Positions 52,261-61,284 are shown, numbered from the stretch's first letter. The stretch: DNA of 64,000 nt from Synechococcus sp. ATX 2A4 (GCF_024346375.1 NZ_JAGQCV010000007.1:1-64000); one strand, 5' to 3'. A program made the numbers and translations. The notes: a model not told the origin generated them from the letters alone.

Positions 52261-52376
52261 GAAACGTCGTTCAATCGAACCGTTGTTCACCGAAACCTTT
52301 GTTCAGCCAAACCTTTGCCCAGCTGAAACATCGTTTAATCGAACCGTTCGTTGCCCACTCAAACCGTTGTTCAACC
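52261..52376. repeat. Degenerate ~16-bp tandem repeat array upstream of feoA
   Basis: Seven units of 15-20 bases follow one another (52261, 52277, 52292, 52309, 52325, 52341, 52361). Each is of the form RAAACCGTTGTTCAACC with substitutions. The array fills the 145 bases between the feoA start and the end of the WD40 gene. The 16-bp period is not a multiple of three and no frame uses it, so it is not coding. It may hold regulatory sites for feoA. Confidence 0.8.
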
Positions 52377-53471
52377 AAACCCTGCTCCGCCCGAGCGCCG
52401 CGGCCGCGGGCGGCCGGGCAGGGTCACCGGCCACAGCCACCAGCGGCCTTGATCGCCACCGGCGGCCAGATGCCGGCCATCGGGCCGCCAGGCCAGCGCC
52501 TGGAAGCCCTGGCCCTCCCCTTCCAGCGCCTGCAGCAGGCGGCCGCGGCCATCCCAGAGGCCCACGCTGCCATCGGCGGAGGCCGTGGCCAGCAGGCGGC
52601 TGCCGGGCGCGAAGCCCAGCGCCGTGACGCGCTGCTGATGCCAGAGCAGCGGTTCGGGCTGCCAGCCCTGCTCGCTGCGATTGCGCTGTTCCCACAGCAC
52701 CACGTGGTCGGCGGCGGCCACCGCAAGGGCGGGCGCCAGCTTCGCGGGTTGATCGCTCCAGGCCAGCGCCCGCACCTTGGCGGGGAAGCCGCTGAACTGC
52801 CAGGGTCGCCCCTCGCCGGCCTCAGGCCAGAGCAGCAGGGAGCGGTCCATCTGGCCGCAGGCCAGCAGCTCGCCCACCGGCGAGAAGGCCAGGGCCAGCC
52901 CCACCGAGCCGGTGGGGGCGCGCCGGGGCGGCGGCGCCGCAGCGGCGGTGGGTTGCCACAACGCCAGCTCGCCGTGGCAGCTCGCCGCCAGCCGTTTGCC
53001 GTCGGCGCTCCAGGCCAGGGCCTGGGCGGTGCCGGGCAGCTCGAGGCTGTCGGGGCGCCACTGACGCAGCGCCCCATCCCAGAGCCGCACCCGGCGGCCG
53101 GCGGCCACCGCCAGCAGCAGCCCCCGGGGCTGCCAGACCGCCGCATCCAGCCAGCCGGCGCCGAGCGGCTGCGGCGCGAACGCCAGCGGCCGCACCCCGC
53201 TGCCGCCCAGCTCCCAGAGCAGCAGCTCGCCGGCCTGGCCCACCGCCATCAGAAACTGCCCGTCGGCGCTGAAGCCGATCGCATCAAGGCTGGCGTTGCC
53301 AAGGCCCTGCAGCAGCTCTTCGCAGCCGGCGCGGAAATCGAGCAGCAGCAGCTCGCCGCCGGCACTGGCGATCGCCAGAAACTCGCCATCGGCCGACCAG
53401 CTCAGCGCCGTGATCGCCTGCTGCAGCTCCCCGCTGAGCCGTTCCTGTACCAGGGGCTGCGCCGCTGTCAT
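52371..53471 (-). CDS. WD40-repeat protein (copy 2)
   Basis: 366-residue beta-propeller protein with seven or so WD40-like repeats (AIASAGGELLLLDF, AVGQAGELLLWEL, AVAAGRRVRLWDG, ASCHGELALWQP, ACGQMDRSLLLWP, TASADGSVGLWDG, AAGGDQGRWWLWPV). Its repeat order and end match copy 1 at 45.2-46.3 kb; I judge them paralogues. It starts 13 bases behind cobW2, so the chaperone and propeller are co-expressed. It probably scaffolds metal delivery, but no partner is visible beyond cobW2. Confidence 0.9.
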   Translation of the reverse strand: MTAAQPLVQERLSGELQQAITALSWSADGEFLAIASAGGELLLLDFRAGCEELLQGLGNASLDAIGFSADGQFLMAVGQAGELLLWELGGSGVRPLAFAPQPLGAGWLDAAVWQPRGLLLAVAAGRRVRLWDGALRQWRPDSLELPGTAQALAWSADGKRLAASCHGELALWQPTAAAAPPPRRAPTGSVGLALAFSPVGELLACGQMDRSLLLWPEAGEGRPWQFSGFPAKVRALAWSDQPAKLAPALAVAAADHVVLWEQRNRSEQGWQPEPLLWHQQRVTALGFAPGSRLLATASADGSVGLWDGRGRLLQALEGEGQGFQALAWRPDGRHLAAGGDQGRWWLWPVTLPGRPRPRRSGGAGFG

Positions 53472-53484
53472 AGCGCCTGACCGC

Positions 53485-54468
53485 TCAGGCCACACAGGCG
53501 TTGAAGCCCGCCCGCAGGCCCTCGGCATCGAGCTCGCGGCCGATGATCACGAATTCGGTGCAGCGCCGCTCGCCCTCTTTCCAGGGGCGATCGAAATCGC
53601 CATCCAGCAGCATGTGTACCGCCTGGAACACATAGCGCTCGTCTTTGCCTGCCAGCTGGATGATCCCCTTCATCCGAAACAGATCGGGCCCCCGCTCCGC
53701 CACCAGATCCGCCAGCCAGGTGCCCAGCTTGTCGAGATCCATGGGCCGCTCCTCCACAAACGCCACCGAGCCCACGGCGTCGTCGTGCTCGTGGGCGTGC
53801 TCCTCCACCAGGAAACCGGGATCGAGGCTCAGGGCCCGCTCCAGTTCGAAGGCCCCCACGCCGAGCAGCTGATCGATCGGGGCATCGGCGTTGCAGGTGG
53901 TGATCAGCCGCGCCATCGGATTGATCGCCCGCACCCGCTGCTCGATCGCCTGGCGCTCGGCCTCCTCCACCAGATCCGCCTTGTTGAGCAGCAGCACATC
54001 GGCGAAGGCCAGTTGCTCCTGCACTTCCTCCGCCTCCCAGTGCTGCTGCACGTGCACCAGATCCACCAGAGTGATCACCGCATCAAGACGCAGTTCATCG
54101 CGCAGATCTTCATCCACGAAGAAGGTTTGGATCACGGGGGCGGGATCGGCCAGGCCGGTGGTTTCGATCACCAGATGATCGAAGCGATCGCGCCGTTTCA
54201 TCAGGTTGCCGATGATGCGGATCAGATCGCCACGCACGGTGCAGCAGATGCAGCCGTTGTTCATTTCGAAGATCTCTTCGTCGGCTTCGATCACCAGCTG
54301 GTTGTCGATGCCCACCTCCCCGAATTCGTTCACGATCACCGCCACCTTGAGGCCGTGTTCGTGGGTGAGGATCCGGTTCAGCAGGGTGGTTTTGCCGGCG
54401 CCGAGATAACCGGTGAGCACGGTCACGGGCAGGCGATCGGCGGCTGGAACGGCGCTGGTGAAGGCCAT
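53485..54468 (-). CDS. COG0523/CobW-family metallochaperone GTPase (copy 2)
   Basis: 327-residue G3E GTPase. Walker [10 protein letters not shown] (about 20), metal motif [10 protein letters not shown] (about 70-74), IETTGLADP and NKAD are all present. The His-rich loop is short (EEHAHEHDD near 230), unlike the long one in copy 1. The C-terminal CobW domain ends in [20 protein letters not shown]. The ATG at 54468 is preferred over the upstream frame start at 54555, as homologues begin shortly before the P-loop. A weaker Zur-like palindrome is 51 bases upstream. The WD40 gene follows. Confidence 0.93.
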   Translation of the reverse strand: MAFTSAVPAADRLPVTVLTGYLGAGKTTLLNRILTHEHGLKVAVIVNEFGEVGIDNQLVIEADEEIFEMNNGCICCTVRGDLIRIIGNLMKRRDRFDHLVIETTGLADPAPVIQTFFVDEDLRDELRLDAVITLVDLVHVQQHWEAEEVQEQLAFADVLLLNKADLVEEAERQAIEQRVRAINPMARLITTCNADAPIDQLLGVGAFELERALSLDPGFLVEEHAHEHDDAVGSVAFVEERPMDLDKLGTWLADLVAERGPDLFRMKGIIQLAGKDERYVFQAVHMLLDGDFDRPWKEGERRCTEFVIIGRELDAEGLRAGFNACVA

Positions 54469-54518
54469 GGCGAGGGGTGGGGGCCGGTCCGGCGGGCAGC
54501 GCAGACGCCCCGTAGGAG

Positions 54519-54533
54519 TGAGAATCGTTGTCG
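54519..54533. promoter_or_regulatory. Degenerate Zur/Fur-like box before cobW2
   Basis: TGAGAATCGTTGTCG keeps one good half (TGAGAAT) and a poor second half. It is of the same form as the other boxes but with three mismatches in the dyad. It lies 51-65 bases upstream of the cobW2 ATG. I regard it as likely but weaker. Confidence 0.45.
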
Positions 54534-54729
54534 TTCTAGCAGCGGCGGCGCCCAATGGCTGGCTCGGGCCCCTCTGGGTTAAGGTTTTATTCGGAAAAGA
54601 CTTTGCTACCGTTTCGGCGATCGGACAATCGACCTATGGCTATGTAGGTCGGTCGGCCCGTTGGCTCGACCAATGACCTCATGGGGTAATTTTAAGCCAC
54701 TTGGTTCGATCAGGTGAGCCGCGGTTCGC

Positions 54730-55398
54730 ATGGCAATGGACAATCAGCCTATTTACAACTTGGCGGATGTGATCCGATTTCGGCTTCGAAGAGGGCTTTC
54801 TTTTGGTGTCGATACGATCGCTTGTCAGTACATCAGCGCCTTGGAGCCGGATTCGCTGGCGAACTTCAACAGGCAGCACGTTGATGGAGCTCCACCTGTT
54901 GACTTTGACTTGCTCAGAAGAGTGATTGATCAGCGTTCAGAGCAACGTTCTAATTCTTTGGATGGCTATGCTGGGCTGACCATTCATGCGCGTTTGGGAG
55001 ATTGTCTGCATAAATGTCCTTCCGTTGAAGACATCACAAATCTTTTGTGTCGCCATGGGTTGGCTGAGGAATTCAAGCAATGTAGGATTCATTATGGAAA
55101 TCATAATGACGTGAACATCAACGAGTCCAGGCAGTATCTGGATCGTCTTTGTGAGGCCGTCGAAGCCTTGGGCTTGGCATGCTCGGTTGTCTCAAGTCAG
55201 CCAGACGACGACTTTGTTGCCCTGGCGAATGCCAAGACTCTGGTGGCTGGCTACAGGGGATTTGCCTGGCTGGCCGCATGCGTGAATCCCAACCGTGTGA
55301 TCTGGGATCTGCAGCAGCCACCGTTGTTTCCCTGGCTTGGAATCCAGGCCAACCGGCCCCAGCTTGTGCATGGTTACCACCATCAGTTGTCTTTGTGA
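54730..55398 (+). CDS. Putative glycosyltransferase-like protein (H-x-R-x-G-D motif)
   Basis: 222-residue protein with AT-richer codons than its neighbours. The phrase GLTIHARLGDCLHKCPSVED resembles motif I of fucosyltransferases (HxRxGD). A later FVALANAKTLVAGYRGFAWLAA resembles the acceptor/donor motif in which an Ala-rich stretch follows a conserved Ser. This is a fold-level guess, not a firm family assignment. It is the first gene of an accessory stretch between cobW2 and glgX. Confidence 0.55.
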   Translation: MAMDNQPIYNLADVIRFRLRRGLSFGVDTIACQYISALEPDSLANFNRQHVDGAPPVDFDLLRRVIDQRSEQRSNSLDGYAGLTIHARLGDCLHKCPSVEDITNLLCRHGLAEEFKQCRIHYGNHNDVNINESRQYLDRLCEAVEALGLACSVVSSQPDDDFVALANAKTLVAGYRGFAWLAACVNPNRVIWDLQQPPLFPWLGIQANRPQLVHGYHHQLSL

Positions 55399-56418
55399 AC
55401 GCCTTGACGGCTCTGGGGATTGGGTACCAGGGCGAGCCAGCGGCTTTCGGCAGCATGGAGCACCTGGGCGCAGCCATGATTAGCAATAGTTCGGCTCGGC
55501 CGCCTGCTGGCACCGATCACCACATTGGCCCCGGCGAGGATGCGTCGCCCGGGCCTAGAACCCGGCCACAGCAGCCGACTTTCTGGCTTGAAGCGCTGCT
55601 GCGAAGCCCTGGATCCTGCTTCGAGAGTGGGCCTATTGAATGAATGGCCTACAGCGGGCCAACGACTTGGCAACAGCGGCGACACTGACCCTCAGCAATC
55701 TCACGAGCAAACTCGGTTGCGTCTGAAACTCGGGGGGCCGTCCTTCATCGATGCCTGTGGATGCGTGCGAACCCTCAGCGCACCTCCTCGGCAGTTAAGG
55801 GTAGGAATGGCGTTCTCTTTCAACGACATCATGTCTCGCGTGTTTTCCCTGAACAGGCGCTGAAGACACTTATCAACATCCATCACTTTGACCTCACACG
55901 CGCTGATGGCTCCACCACGGCTTGGTTGAGCATGACTACCCAATCGCTTTGAGCAGGCACTTGGCCATACTTCTGACCTGCCTCTGCTGCGAAGCTCTCC
56001 GAATGTACCTCAGCTCAACCCTAGACACGCAGAGCTTTTCCCGGCTTGGGTTGGCACCCGACTCAAAGCAATGATAAGGCGTTATTGCTTCATCAATTGA
56101 CAGTATTCATTCTTCGGATTATTGGAAAGAAGCCAGAAGGTCAGACCTGCTTGGGCACCAGTTTTGTGCGGGTTTGATCGATGCCACCGTTTTGGTTGAG
56201 CCTGAATAGGGCTGAGCAGATACGAAAAACGATCAAGCTATCGCGAAGCCGCGGAAAGTGGTGGGCGTGTAGAACTGGGTGAGATCCTACAGGTCGCTAG
56301 CTTGCGCTTCTGACTGGCTTGCGCTGCTCCCTGGCTTGCGCTTCTGGTTGCTGATAGCTCAGGGACGCATGACAGAACCGAAAGTTAATGGCCTGATGAT
56401 TGATCGCTTCTGGCCAGT
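55399..56418. other. Sparsely coding accessory stretch
   Basis: About one kilobase with no gene I can support. Frames are short, overlap on both strands and lack motifs. It contains a threefold 17-bp repeat at 56299-56349. It may be the remains of decayed genes. Confidence 0.6.
56299..56349. repeat. Three 17-bp direct repeats
   Basis: Units AGCTTGCGCTTCTGACT, GGCTTGCGCTGCTCCCT and GGCTTGCGCTTCTGGTT (56299-56315, 56316-56332, 56333-56349) follow in tandem and share the core GCTTGCGCTTCT. No gene covers them. Confidence 0.8.
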
Positions 56419-56856
56419 CTTCCAGGCATTGGGGCCAACGGGTGCAGTGTATCCTTCGACGACGGCCCAAGCGCAAAAGCCACCATATTGAGGCGAATAC
56501 TGGTCAGGATTCTCAGCAAAGAAATCCCGATTTTCAGCGCTAGTGCATTGCCATGTAGCAGTGCCCCACTCGTGAGTTTAGTTGGCGCTGCCCGGAATAT
56601 ATCGATTGTTTTTAAAGTATGCGACCGGATCGGCGCTTCGAATGGCGATGCCATTCTCAGTTAAAATGGCAGATGGCACATCGTTGATAGATGGCGTTTC
56701 TGCCGCATCTGTATTGGCTGCAATCTGAGATGTAGTGCTAGTCTCTTTTGCTGTGTTTGTTGTTGTTGCTTCGGTAGATGTCGGAACAGATTGACCACGG
56801 CCAAGCATTGGGTCGAATGCTAGGGTGGCTTCCGAAAGTGGCGACAGCAAGCGCAT
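56419..56856 (-). pseudogene. YHS-domain protein interrupted by a stop codon
   Basis: The minus-strand frame starting at 56856 has an AGAGAAAGG ribosome-binding site and runs 92 codons. It ends in a YHS-domain beginning (AIRSADPVAYFKNNRYIPGS) before a TAA at 56578-56580. The same frame continues immediately with the rest of the YHS domain: THEWGTATWQCTSAENRDFF, AENPDQYSPQYGGFCAWAV and VGPNAWK, to about 56419. One substitution thus separates it from an intact gene. The region before the domain is a Thr/Ser/Ala-rich linker. YHS domains are small metal-binding-associated modules. Beyond AWK the frame stops resembling the family. Confidence 0.85.
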
Positions 56857-57280
56857 GCCTTTCTCTTGGCTAAACCAGCGAACAGACTTGCAATACCTGA
56901 TTCAAGCGCCTGGGCGATCACTGTGAAAGATGTCTGTCCACACATCTGGCCATAATGAAAGCAGTCGTTAAGTTAGCGGTTGAAGCCTGTACTGCTTGCA
57001 CTGCGCGATTGCCTATGGCGGGCTTTGCAACGCACAGCACGGCCACGCCTGTTGCCTTGGTTTTCTCTGGCGGCCACAGAAGCAGCTTGGATGTCGATGG
57101 CGTTGAGTTCTGGCTGGAGTCTTCTGGTTCCATCTTCCTCCTCTTTCGTCTGCACGCTGAGAGTGCATCTTTTGAAAGGAGGGTGCCTTTATGTGCGGAG
57201 GAGACCGCTATGGATTGAGCATTCCGGTGGACGTTCCCTTATGATGCTGCTGGGAAGCATAGTCGACCGTATTGACGCAC
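56857..57280. other. Spacer before the second glycosyltransferase-like gene
   Basis: Overlapping short frames on both strands (about 56.9-57.2 kb, 60-100 codons) have no recognisable motifs and contradict each other; I cannot decide whether any is real. Confidence 0.5.
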
Positions 57281-58060
57281 ATGCATGACCACGTGGACAT
57301 TCTCGATGCGAGCGAGGTGGTGATCATTACCTCGGCAATCTGTCCGGCGCCAAATGTGTTCATGCTTGCGCTATCTGATCCTCGGGCCAGGCTTATTCAG
57401 GTCTTTGCTTGCTTATACCAGTGGATTCTAGGGGCCAAGGCCAGACGGATTGTGATTTGCGACGGCACGGTTGATGCCTCCTTGTTCTCGCCATTTTCTG
57501 AACTTGCGAAGGACCATGGCGTTGAGCTTGAGGTGCTCACCTTCAGCTCAAGCCAGAATTTGGTTTCAAGGCTGGGCAAGGGGTATGGGGAGGGGGAAAT
57601 CCTTCGGTATGTGATGCTCAATAGCCGTCTTTTGCACAATGCGAATTGCTTCTTTAAAATCACAGGTAGATTGTATATTCGAAATTTCCGAGAGATTTGT
57701 CGGGCCCACAGCGCTACTCCTGTTATTTTTAATAGAAAGCCAAGGCCGGGAGTTGCCGATACGCGCTTTTTCAAGTGCTCTGTTGACTACTTTCGGCGAA
57801 GCTTGATGGATGCTTTTGAGAAGGTGAATGACCGGAAAGGCATTTTTTTAGAGCATCTCTACTGTTCCATTCTTGAGGCTGACAATGTGTTGGTTCCATT
57901 CAGTATTCAGCCTGAGATCGTTGGTAGATCCGGTACGACAGGGCGAGTGAATGGAGTGGGCGAGTACCCCCAGGATGCACTCTCAGCTGCAGAAGCAATT
58001 GCCTTGGCCCATCAGTCTTTTCGGCTCATCCCTCAGTCAGGCACTGCAGAGCCTTCCTAA
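57281..58060 (+). CDS. Putative glycosyltransferase/surface-polysaccharide protein
   Basis: 259-residue protein (ATG at 57281; a TTG at 57272 adds three residues). The core GKGYGEGEILRYVMLNSRLL with FFKITGRLYIRNF resembles proteins in polysaccharide-synthesis islands of bacteria, where the KGxGxGEG and K-TGR phrases recur. The strand VVIITSAIC and the acidic VICDG give a possible nucleotide-sugar fold. No DxD is obvious. GC is below the window average, as in the gene at 54.7 kb, so the two may have arrived together. Confidence 0.55.
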   Translation: MHDHVDILDASEVVIITSAICPAPNVFMLALSDPRARLIQVFACLYQWILGAKARRIVICDGTVDASLFSPFSELAKDHGVELEVLTFSSSQNLVSRLGKGYGEGEILRYVMLNSRLLHNANCFFKITGRLYIRNFREICRAHSATPVIFNRKPRPGVADTRFFKCSVDYFRRSLMDAFEKVNDRKGIFLEHLYCSILEADNVLVPFSIQPEIVGRSGTTGRVNGVGEYPQDALSAAEAIALAHQSFRLIPQSGTAEPS

Positions 58061-58284
58061 TAGAGCTTTGCGAATAGAACTCTGGGAATAGAGGTTTGCA
58101 TGTGGCATGCCCCGTCGATGTGACAAGCGGCGAAGCCATGCCAGACCATCCCAGGAGAACCCGAGCAGGGACTTCCGAATCAAGCGGGCACCTGGGCAGA
58201 AGCTGGTTTCAGCTGCCACCTCCCTCAGATCCCTCCAGGTGTGGGGCACCTTCACGTCGTTGGCGCACCCGCCATCCGCAAGAC

Positions 58285-60384
58285 TCAGAGCGCTTTCCCC
58301 TTCAGCAGCTGGGGGGCAATCATCAACATCAGGCTGCGGCTTTCCAGTGGCGCGCCGTCGTGCATCCAGCGGCTGGGCTCATGGGGGATGTCCTGACCGG
58401 CCGGCAGGGCGGTGTCGATCACCCGCAGCCAGCCTTCCGGCGCCGTGGGCAGCTCGAAGTGGATGGGCTTGCTGTAGGCGTTCAGTCCGCACCACAACAG
58501 CGGACCGTGGGCGTGGTCGTGCAGGCTCCAGGCCAATGTGTGCGACCAGCTGCCCCAGTCGGGTTGTTGCAGCACCACGCCGTGCCACTCCCGCCAGAGG
58601 TGATCACCCGGCAGGCCGGCCCCCTGGGCGCCCTCGGCGTAGGGGGTTTCCGGGTTCAGCAGGCTGAACAGATGGCTGCGCAGATGCACCAGCCGTTGCA
58701 GATAGAGCTTGAGGCCGAGGTCTTCGCCATCGGGTTCCCAGTTCATCCAGCCCAGCGGATTGTTCTGGCACCAGGTGTTGTTGTTGCCCCCCTGGCTGCG
58801 CCGCACTTCATCGCCCATCAGCAGCATCGGCACACCCGGGGCCAGCAGCAGGGTGGCGAGCAGGTTGCGCAGCTGGCGGTTGCGCAGGTCGTTCACCCCA
58901 TGGTCGGAGGTGGGACCCTCCACGCCGTGGTTCCAGCTGTTGTTGTGGTTGTCACCGTCACGGTTGTCTTCGCCGTTGGCGAGGTTGTGCTTGCCGTTGT
59001 AACTGACCAGATCCGCCAGGGTGAAGCCGTCGTGGGCGGTGATGAAGGTGATGCTGCGCCCCACCGCCGGGGGGCGGCCGCCATAGAGATCCGGGCTGCC
59101 GGACAGGCGCTGGGCCATCGCCCAGCAGCAGCTGTCGTCGCCTTTCCAGAAGCGGCGCACGTCGTCGCGGAAGCGGCCGTTCCAGGTGCCCATGCGCCGC
59201 GCCGGGAAGTCGTGCAGGCGGTAGAGGCCGCCGCAATCCCACGGCTCGCTCACCATCTTCAGATCGCTCAGCCGCGGATCGGCCTCCAGCTCCTCAAACA
59301 GGGGCGGCTGGTCGAGCGGCGCCAGGTTTTCGCCGCGCGACAGAGCGATGCCGAGATCGAAGCGGAAGCCATCGATGCCCAGCTCCAGCGCCCAGCAGCG
59401 CAGCGCCTCCACCATCAGCTGCCGCACCAGTGGCCGGTTGGCCGCCACGGTGTTGCCGCAGCCGGTCACATCGAGGTAGTCCCCGTCGTTGTTCTGGTGG
59501 TAGTAGAGGCGGTCGGCGAAGCCGCGCCAGCTGAGGGTGGGGCCGTCCTGGTTGCCCTCGCTGGTGTGGTTCAGCACCACATCAAGCACCACCTCCAGGC
59601 CGGCCTGATGGCAGGCCATCACCAGCGCCCGCACCTGATCGCGGGCCTGCAGCGGGTCGTCGCCCAGCAGGTAGCCGTGATGGGGGGCCATCCAGCTGAT
59701 CGGGCTGTAGCCCCAGTAGTTGTGGCGGCCGGGCGGGGCATCCTGCGGGTCGAAGGCCATCACCGGCAGCAGCTCCAGGGTGGTGACCCCGAGGCTCTTG
59801 AGATAAGGGATGGTGTCGATCAGGCCCAGCAAGCTGCCGCGCCGCTCCGGCGCCACCGGGCTGCGCTCTCCCTGGCTGAAGCCGGCCACGTGCAGCTCGT
59901 ACACCACGGTGCGCTGCCAGCTGTGGCGTGGGCGCGGCGCGGCGTTGAAGTCGAACAGGTCGCGTTCCGTGACCACCCCCTTCAGGCAGGAGCCAGTGTT
60001 GGGCGCGGTGCCGGTGGCATCGGCGCGGCGGTACCGCGACCAGCCGCTGATCGCCCGCGCGCAGGGATCCAGCAGCACCTTGGAGGGGCTGAAGCCGTGC
60101 GCCCCCGGCTGCAACGGCCCGTACACCCGATAGCCGTAGCAGCAGCCGATGCCCACCCCCACCACTTCCACATGCCAGTGATCGCCGGAGCGATGGCGGG
60201 CATCGAGCGGAATGATGCGGAAGGGTTCGGCCGCGTCGCCGTCGGTGAAGAGCAGCAGCTCCACCCGGGTGGCCAGCGGCGCCACCACTGAGAAGTTCAC
60301 TCCCCGCGTGGTGACGGCGGCGCCGAGGGGCCAAGGGTGTCCCAGGTGGGTCGAGGACACAGGTTCTGAAGTGCTGCGGTTCAA
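58285..60384 (-). CDS. glgX: Glycogen debranching enzyme GlgX (isoamylase-type)
   Basis: 699-residue GH13 enzyme that hydrolyses alpha-1,6 branches during glycogen breakdown. An N-terminal CBM48-like domain (HPWPLGAAVTTRGVNFSVVA) precedes the barrel. Catalytic residues are visible: the nucleophile Asp in GIDGFRFDLGIAL (about 352), acid/base Glu in MVSEPWDCGG (about 385) and the stabilising Asp in ITAHDGFTL (about 455). The DVVLNHTSEG region is typical. The C-terminal domain ends at residue 699. It is on the opposite strand to the following MBL-like gene. Confidence 0.96.
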   Translation of the reverse strand: MNRSTSEPVSSTHLGHPWPLGAAVTTRGVNFSVVAPLATRVELLLFTDGDAAEPFRIIPLDARHRSGDHWHVEVVGVGIGCCYGYRVYGPLQPGAHGFSPSKVLLDPCARAISGWSRYRRADATGTAPNTGSCLKGVVTERDLFDFNAAPRPRHSWQRTVVYELHVAGFSQGERSPVAPERRGSLLGLIDTIPYLKSLGVTTLELLPVMAFDPQDAPPGRHNYWGYSPISWMAPHHGYLLGDDPLQARDQVRALVMACHQAGLEVVLDVVLNHTSEGNQDGPTLSWRGFADRLYYHQNNDGDYLDVTGCGNTVAANRPLVRQLMVEALRCWALELGIDGFRFDLGIALSRGENLAPLDQPPLFEELEADPRLSDLKMVSEPWDCGGLYRLHDFPARRMGTWNGRFRDDVRRFWKGDDSCCWAMAQRLSGSPDLYGGRPPAVGRSITFITAHDGFTLADLVSYNGKHNLANGEDNRDGDNHNNSWNHGVEGPTSDHGVNDLRNRQLRNLLATLLLAPGVPMLLMGDEVRRSQGGNNNTWCQNNPLGWMNWEPDGEDLGLKLYLQRLVHLRSHLFSLLNPETPYAEGAQGAGLPGDHLWREWHGVVLQQPDWGSWSHTLAWSLHDHAHGPLLWCGLNAYSKPIHFELPTAPEGWLRVIDTALPAGQDIPHEPSRWMHDGAPLESRSLMLMIAPQLLKGKAL

Positions 60385-60407
60385 GCTAGCCGTGTGTTGG
60401 CCCCCCG

Positions 60408-61058
60408 GTGCGGATGTCGGCGTTCTTGCCCGCAGAGATGGAAAAAGGACGGCCGCCCCAGCAGGTGCTGCCCGGGCTGTGGGTGTTTCCCCCCAACCGC
60501 GACACGCAGGGGGGCACCGCCTGGTTGCTGGCCTTGCCCCAGCGCCCGCCCGTGCTGATCGATTGCCCGGCGCTGACGGCGGCGAACCTGGCGGCGCTGG
60601 CGGGGCCGCCGGGGCTGATTGTGCTCACCGGCCGCGCTGGCCACGGCCGTTGCCGCCGCCTGCAGGAGGCGATCGGCTGGCCGGTGCTGGTGCAGGAGCA
60701 GGAGGCCTACCTGCTGCCGGGGCTGCCGCAGCTGCGGCCGTTCGGCGCCGCCCACGACCTCGCCAGCGACCTGCGGCTGCTGTGGACGCCGGGCCCCTCG
60801 CCCGGGGCCTGCGTGCTGCATGCCGCCGCCGCCCACGACCTGCTGTTCTGTGGGCGGCTGCTGGTGCCGCTTGCCCCCGGGCGTCTGGGGCCGCTGCGCA
60901 CCGCCCACACCTTTCACTGGCCGCGGCAGCAGCGCAGCCTGGAGCGTCTGCAGCACTGGTTGCCGGCGGGCTCCCCCCGCTGGTTCGCCACGGGGGCGGG
61001 CCTGGGTGCCTTGCGCGGCGAGAAGTTGGTGCCTGGCACCGCTCAAGCGGCACAGTAA
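60408..61058 (+). CDS. Metallo-beta-lactamase-fold-like protein, metal ligands lost
   Basis: 216-residue protein that resembles the MBL fold: GGTAWLLALPQRPPVLIDCP, a second strand GLIVLTGRAGHGRC, LRLLWTPGPSPGACVLHA and LLFCGRLLVP. In active members these positions read HxHxDH, HTPGHSPG and SGD. Here the histidines and aspartates are replaced, so metal binding and hydrolysis are unlikely. Picocyanobacteria have conserved proteins of this sort, so it may have a structural role. Start: ATG at 60408; ATG at 60414 is possible. Confidence 0.75.
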   Translation: MRMSAFLPAEMEKGRPPQQVLPGLWVFPPNRDTQGGTAWLLALPQRPPVLIDCPALTAANLAALAGPPGLIVLTGRAGHGRCRRLQEAIGWPVLVQEQEAYLLPGLPQLRPFGAAHDLASDLRLLWTPGPSPGACVLHAAAAHDLLFCGRLLVPLAPGRLGPLRTAHTFHWPRQQRSLERLQHWLPAGSPRWFATGAGLGALRGEKLVPGTAQAAQ

Positions 61059-61284
61059 GGGGTGATCAAGGACGAAAAAACGGGAAAAACCTTGGCCAAG
61101 CAAGCGGTTTCGGTTGCCCTCGTCGCCCTTCCCCCATACGATTGGCCCGCCAGATGATCCGGTCGAGCGTCCAGCCGTTGGTTGGTCTCCGTGGTCGGTT
61201 CGTTTTCACCGCATGGCGGGAACGCTTCTTTCCGCTCCGCCCCACTCCCGCCTCTCCAGTTTTTTGCCCCCAGATTCCCGCCCA

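Noticed and set aside
55383-55685. Minus-strand frame with VVIGASRR, reminiscent of universal stress proteins
   Set aside because: Only one short phrase is similar; no ATP-binding GxxGxxxxxxxxxGS motif and no fold-length protein.
58096-60291. 731-codon open frame on the plus strand
   Set aside because: Exact antisense of glgX; composition (His, Gln, Val, Ala repeats) reflects the complement of GlgX codons.
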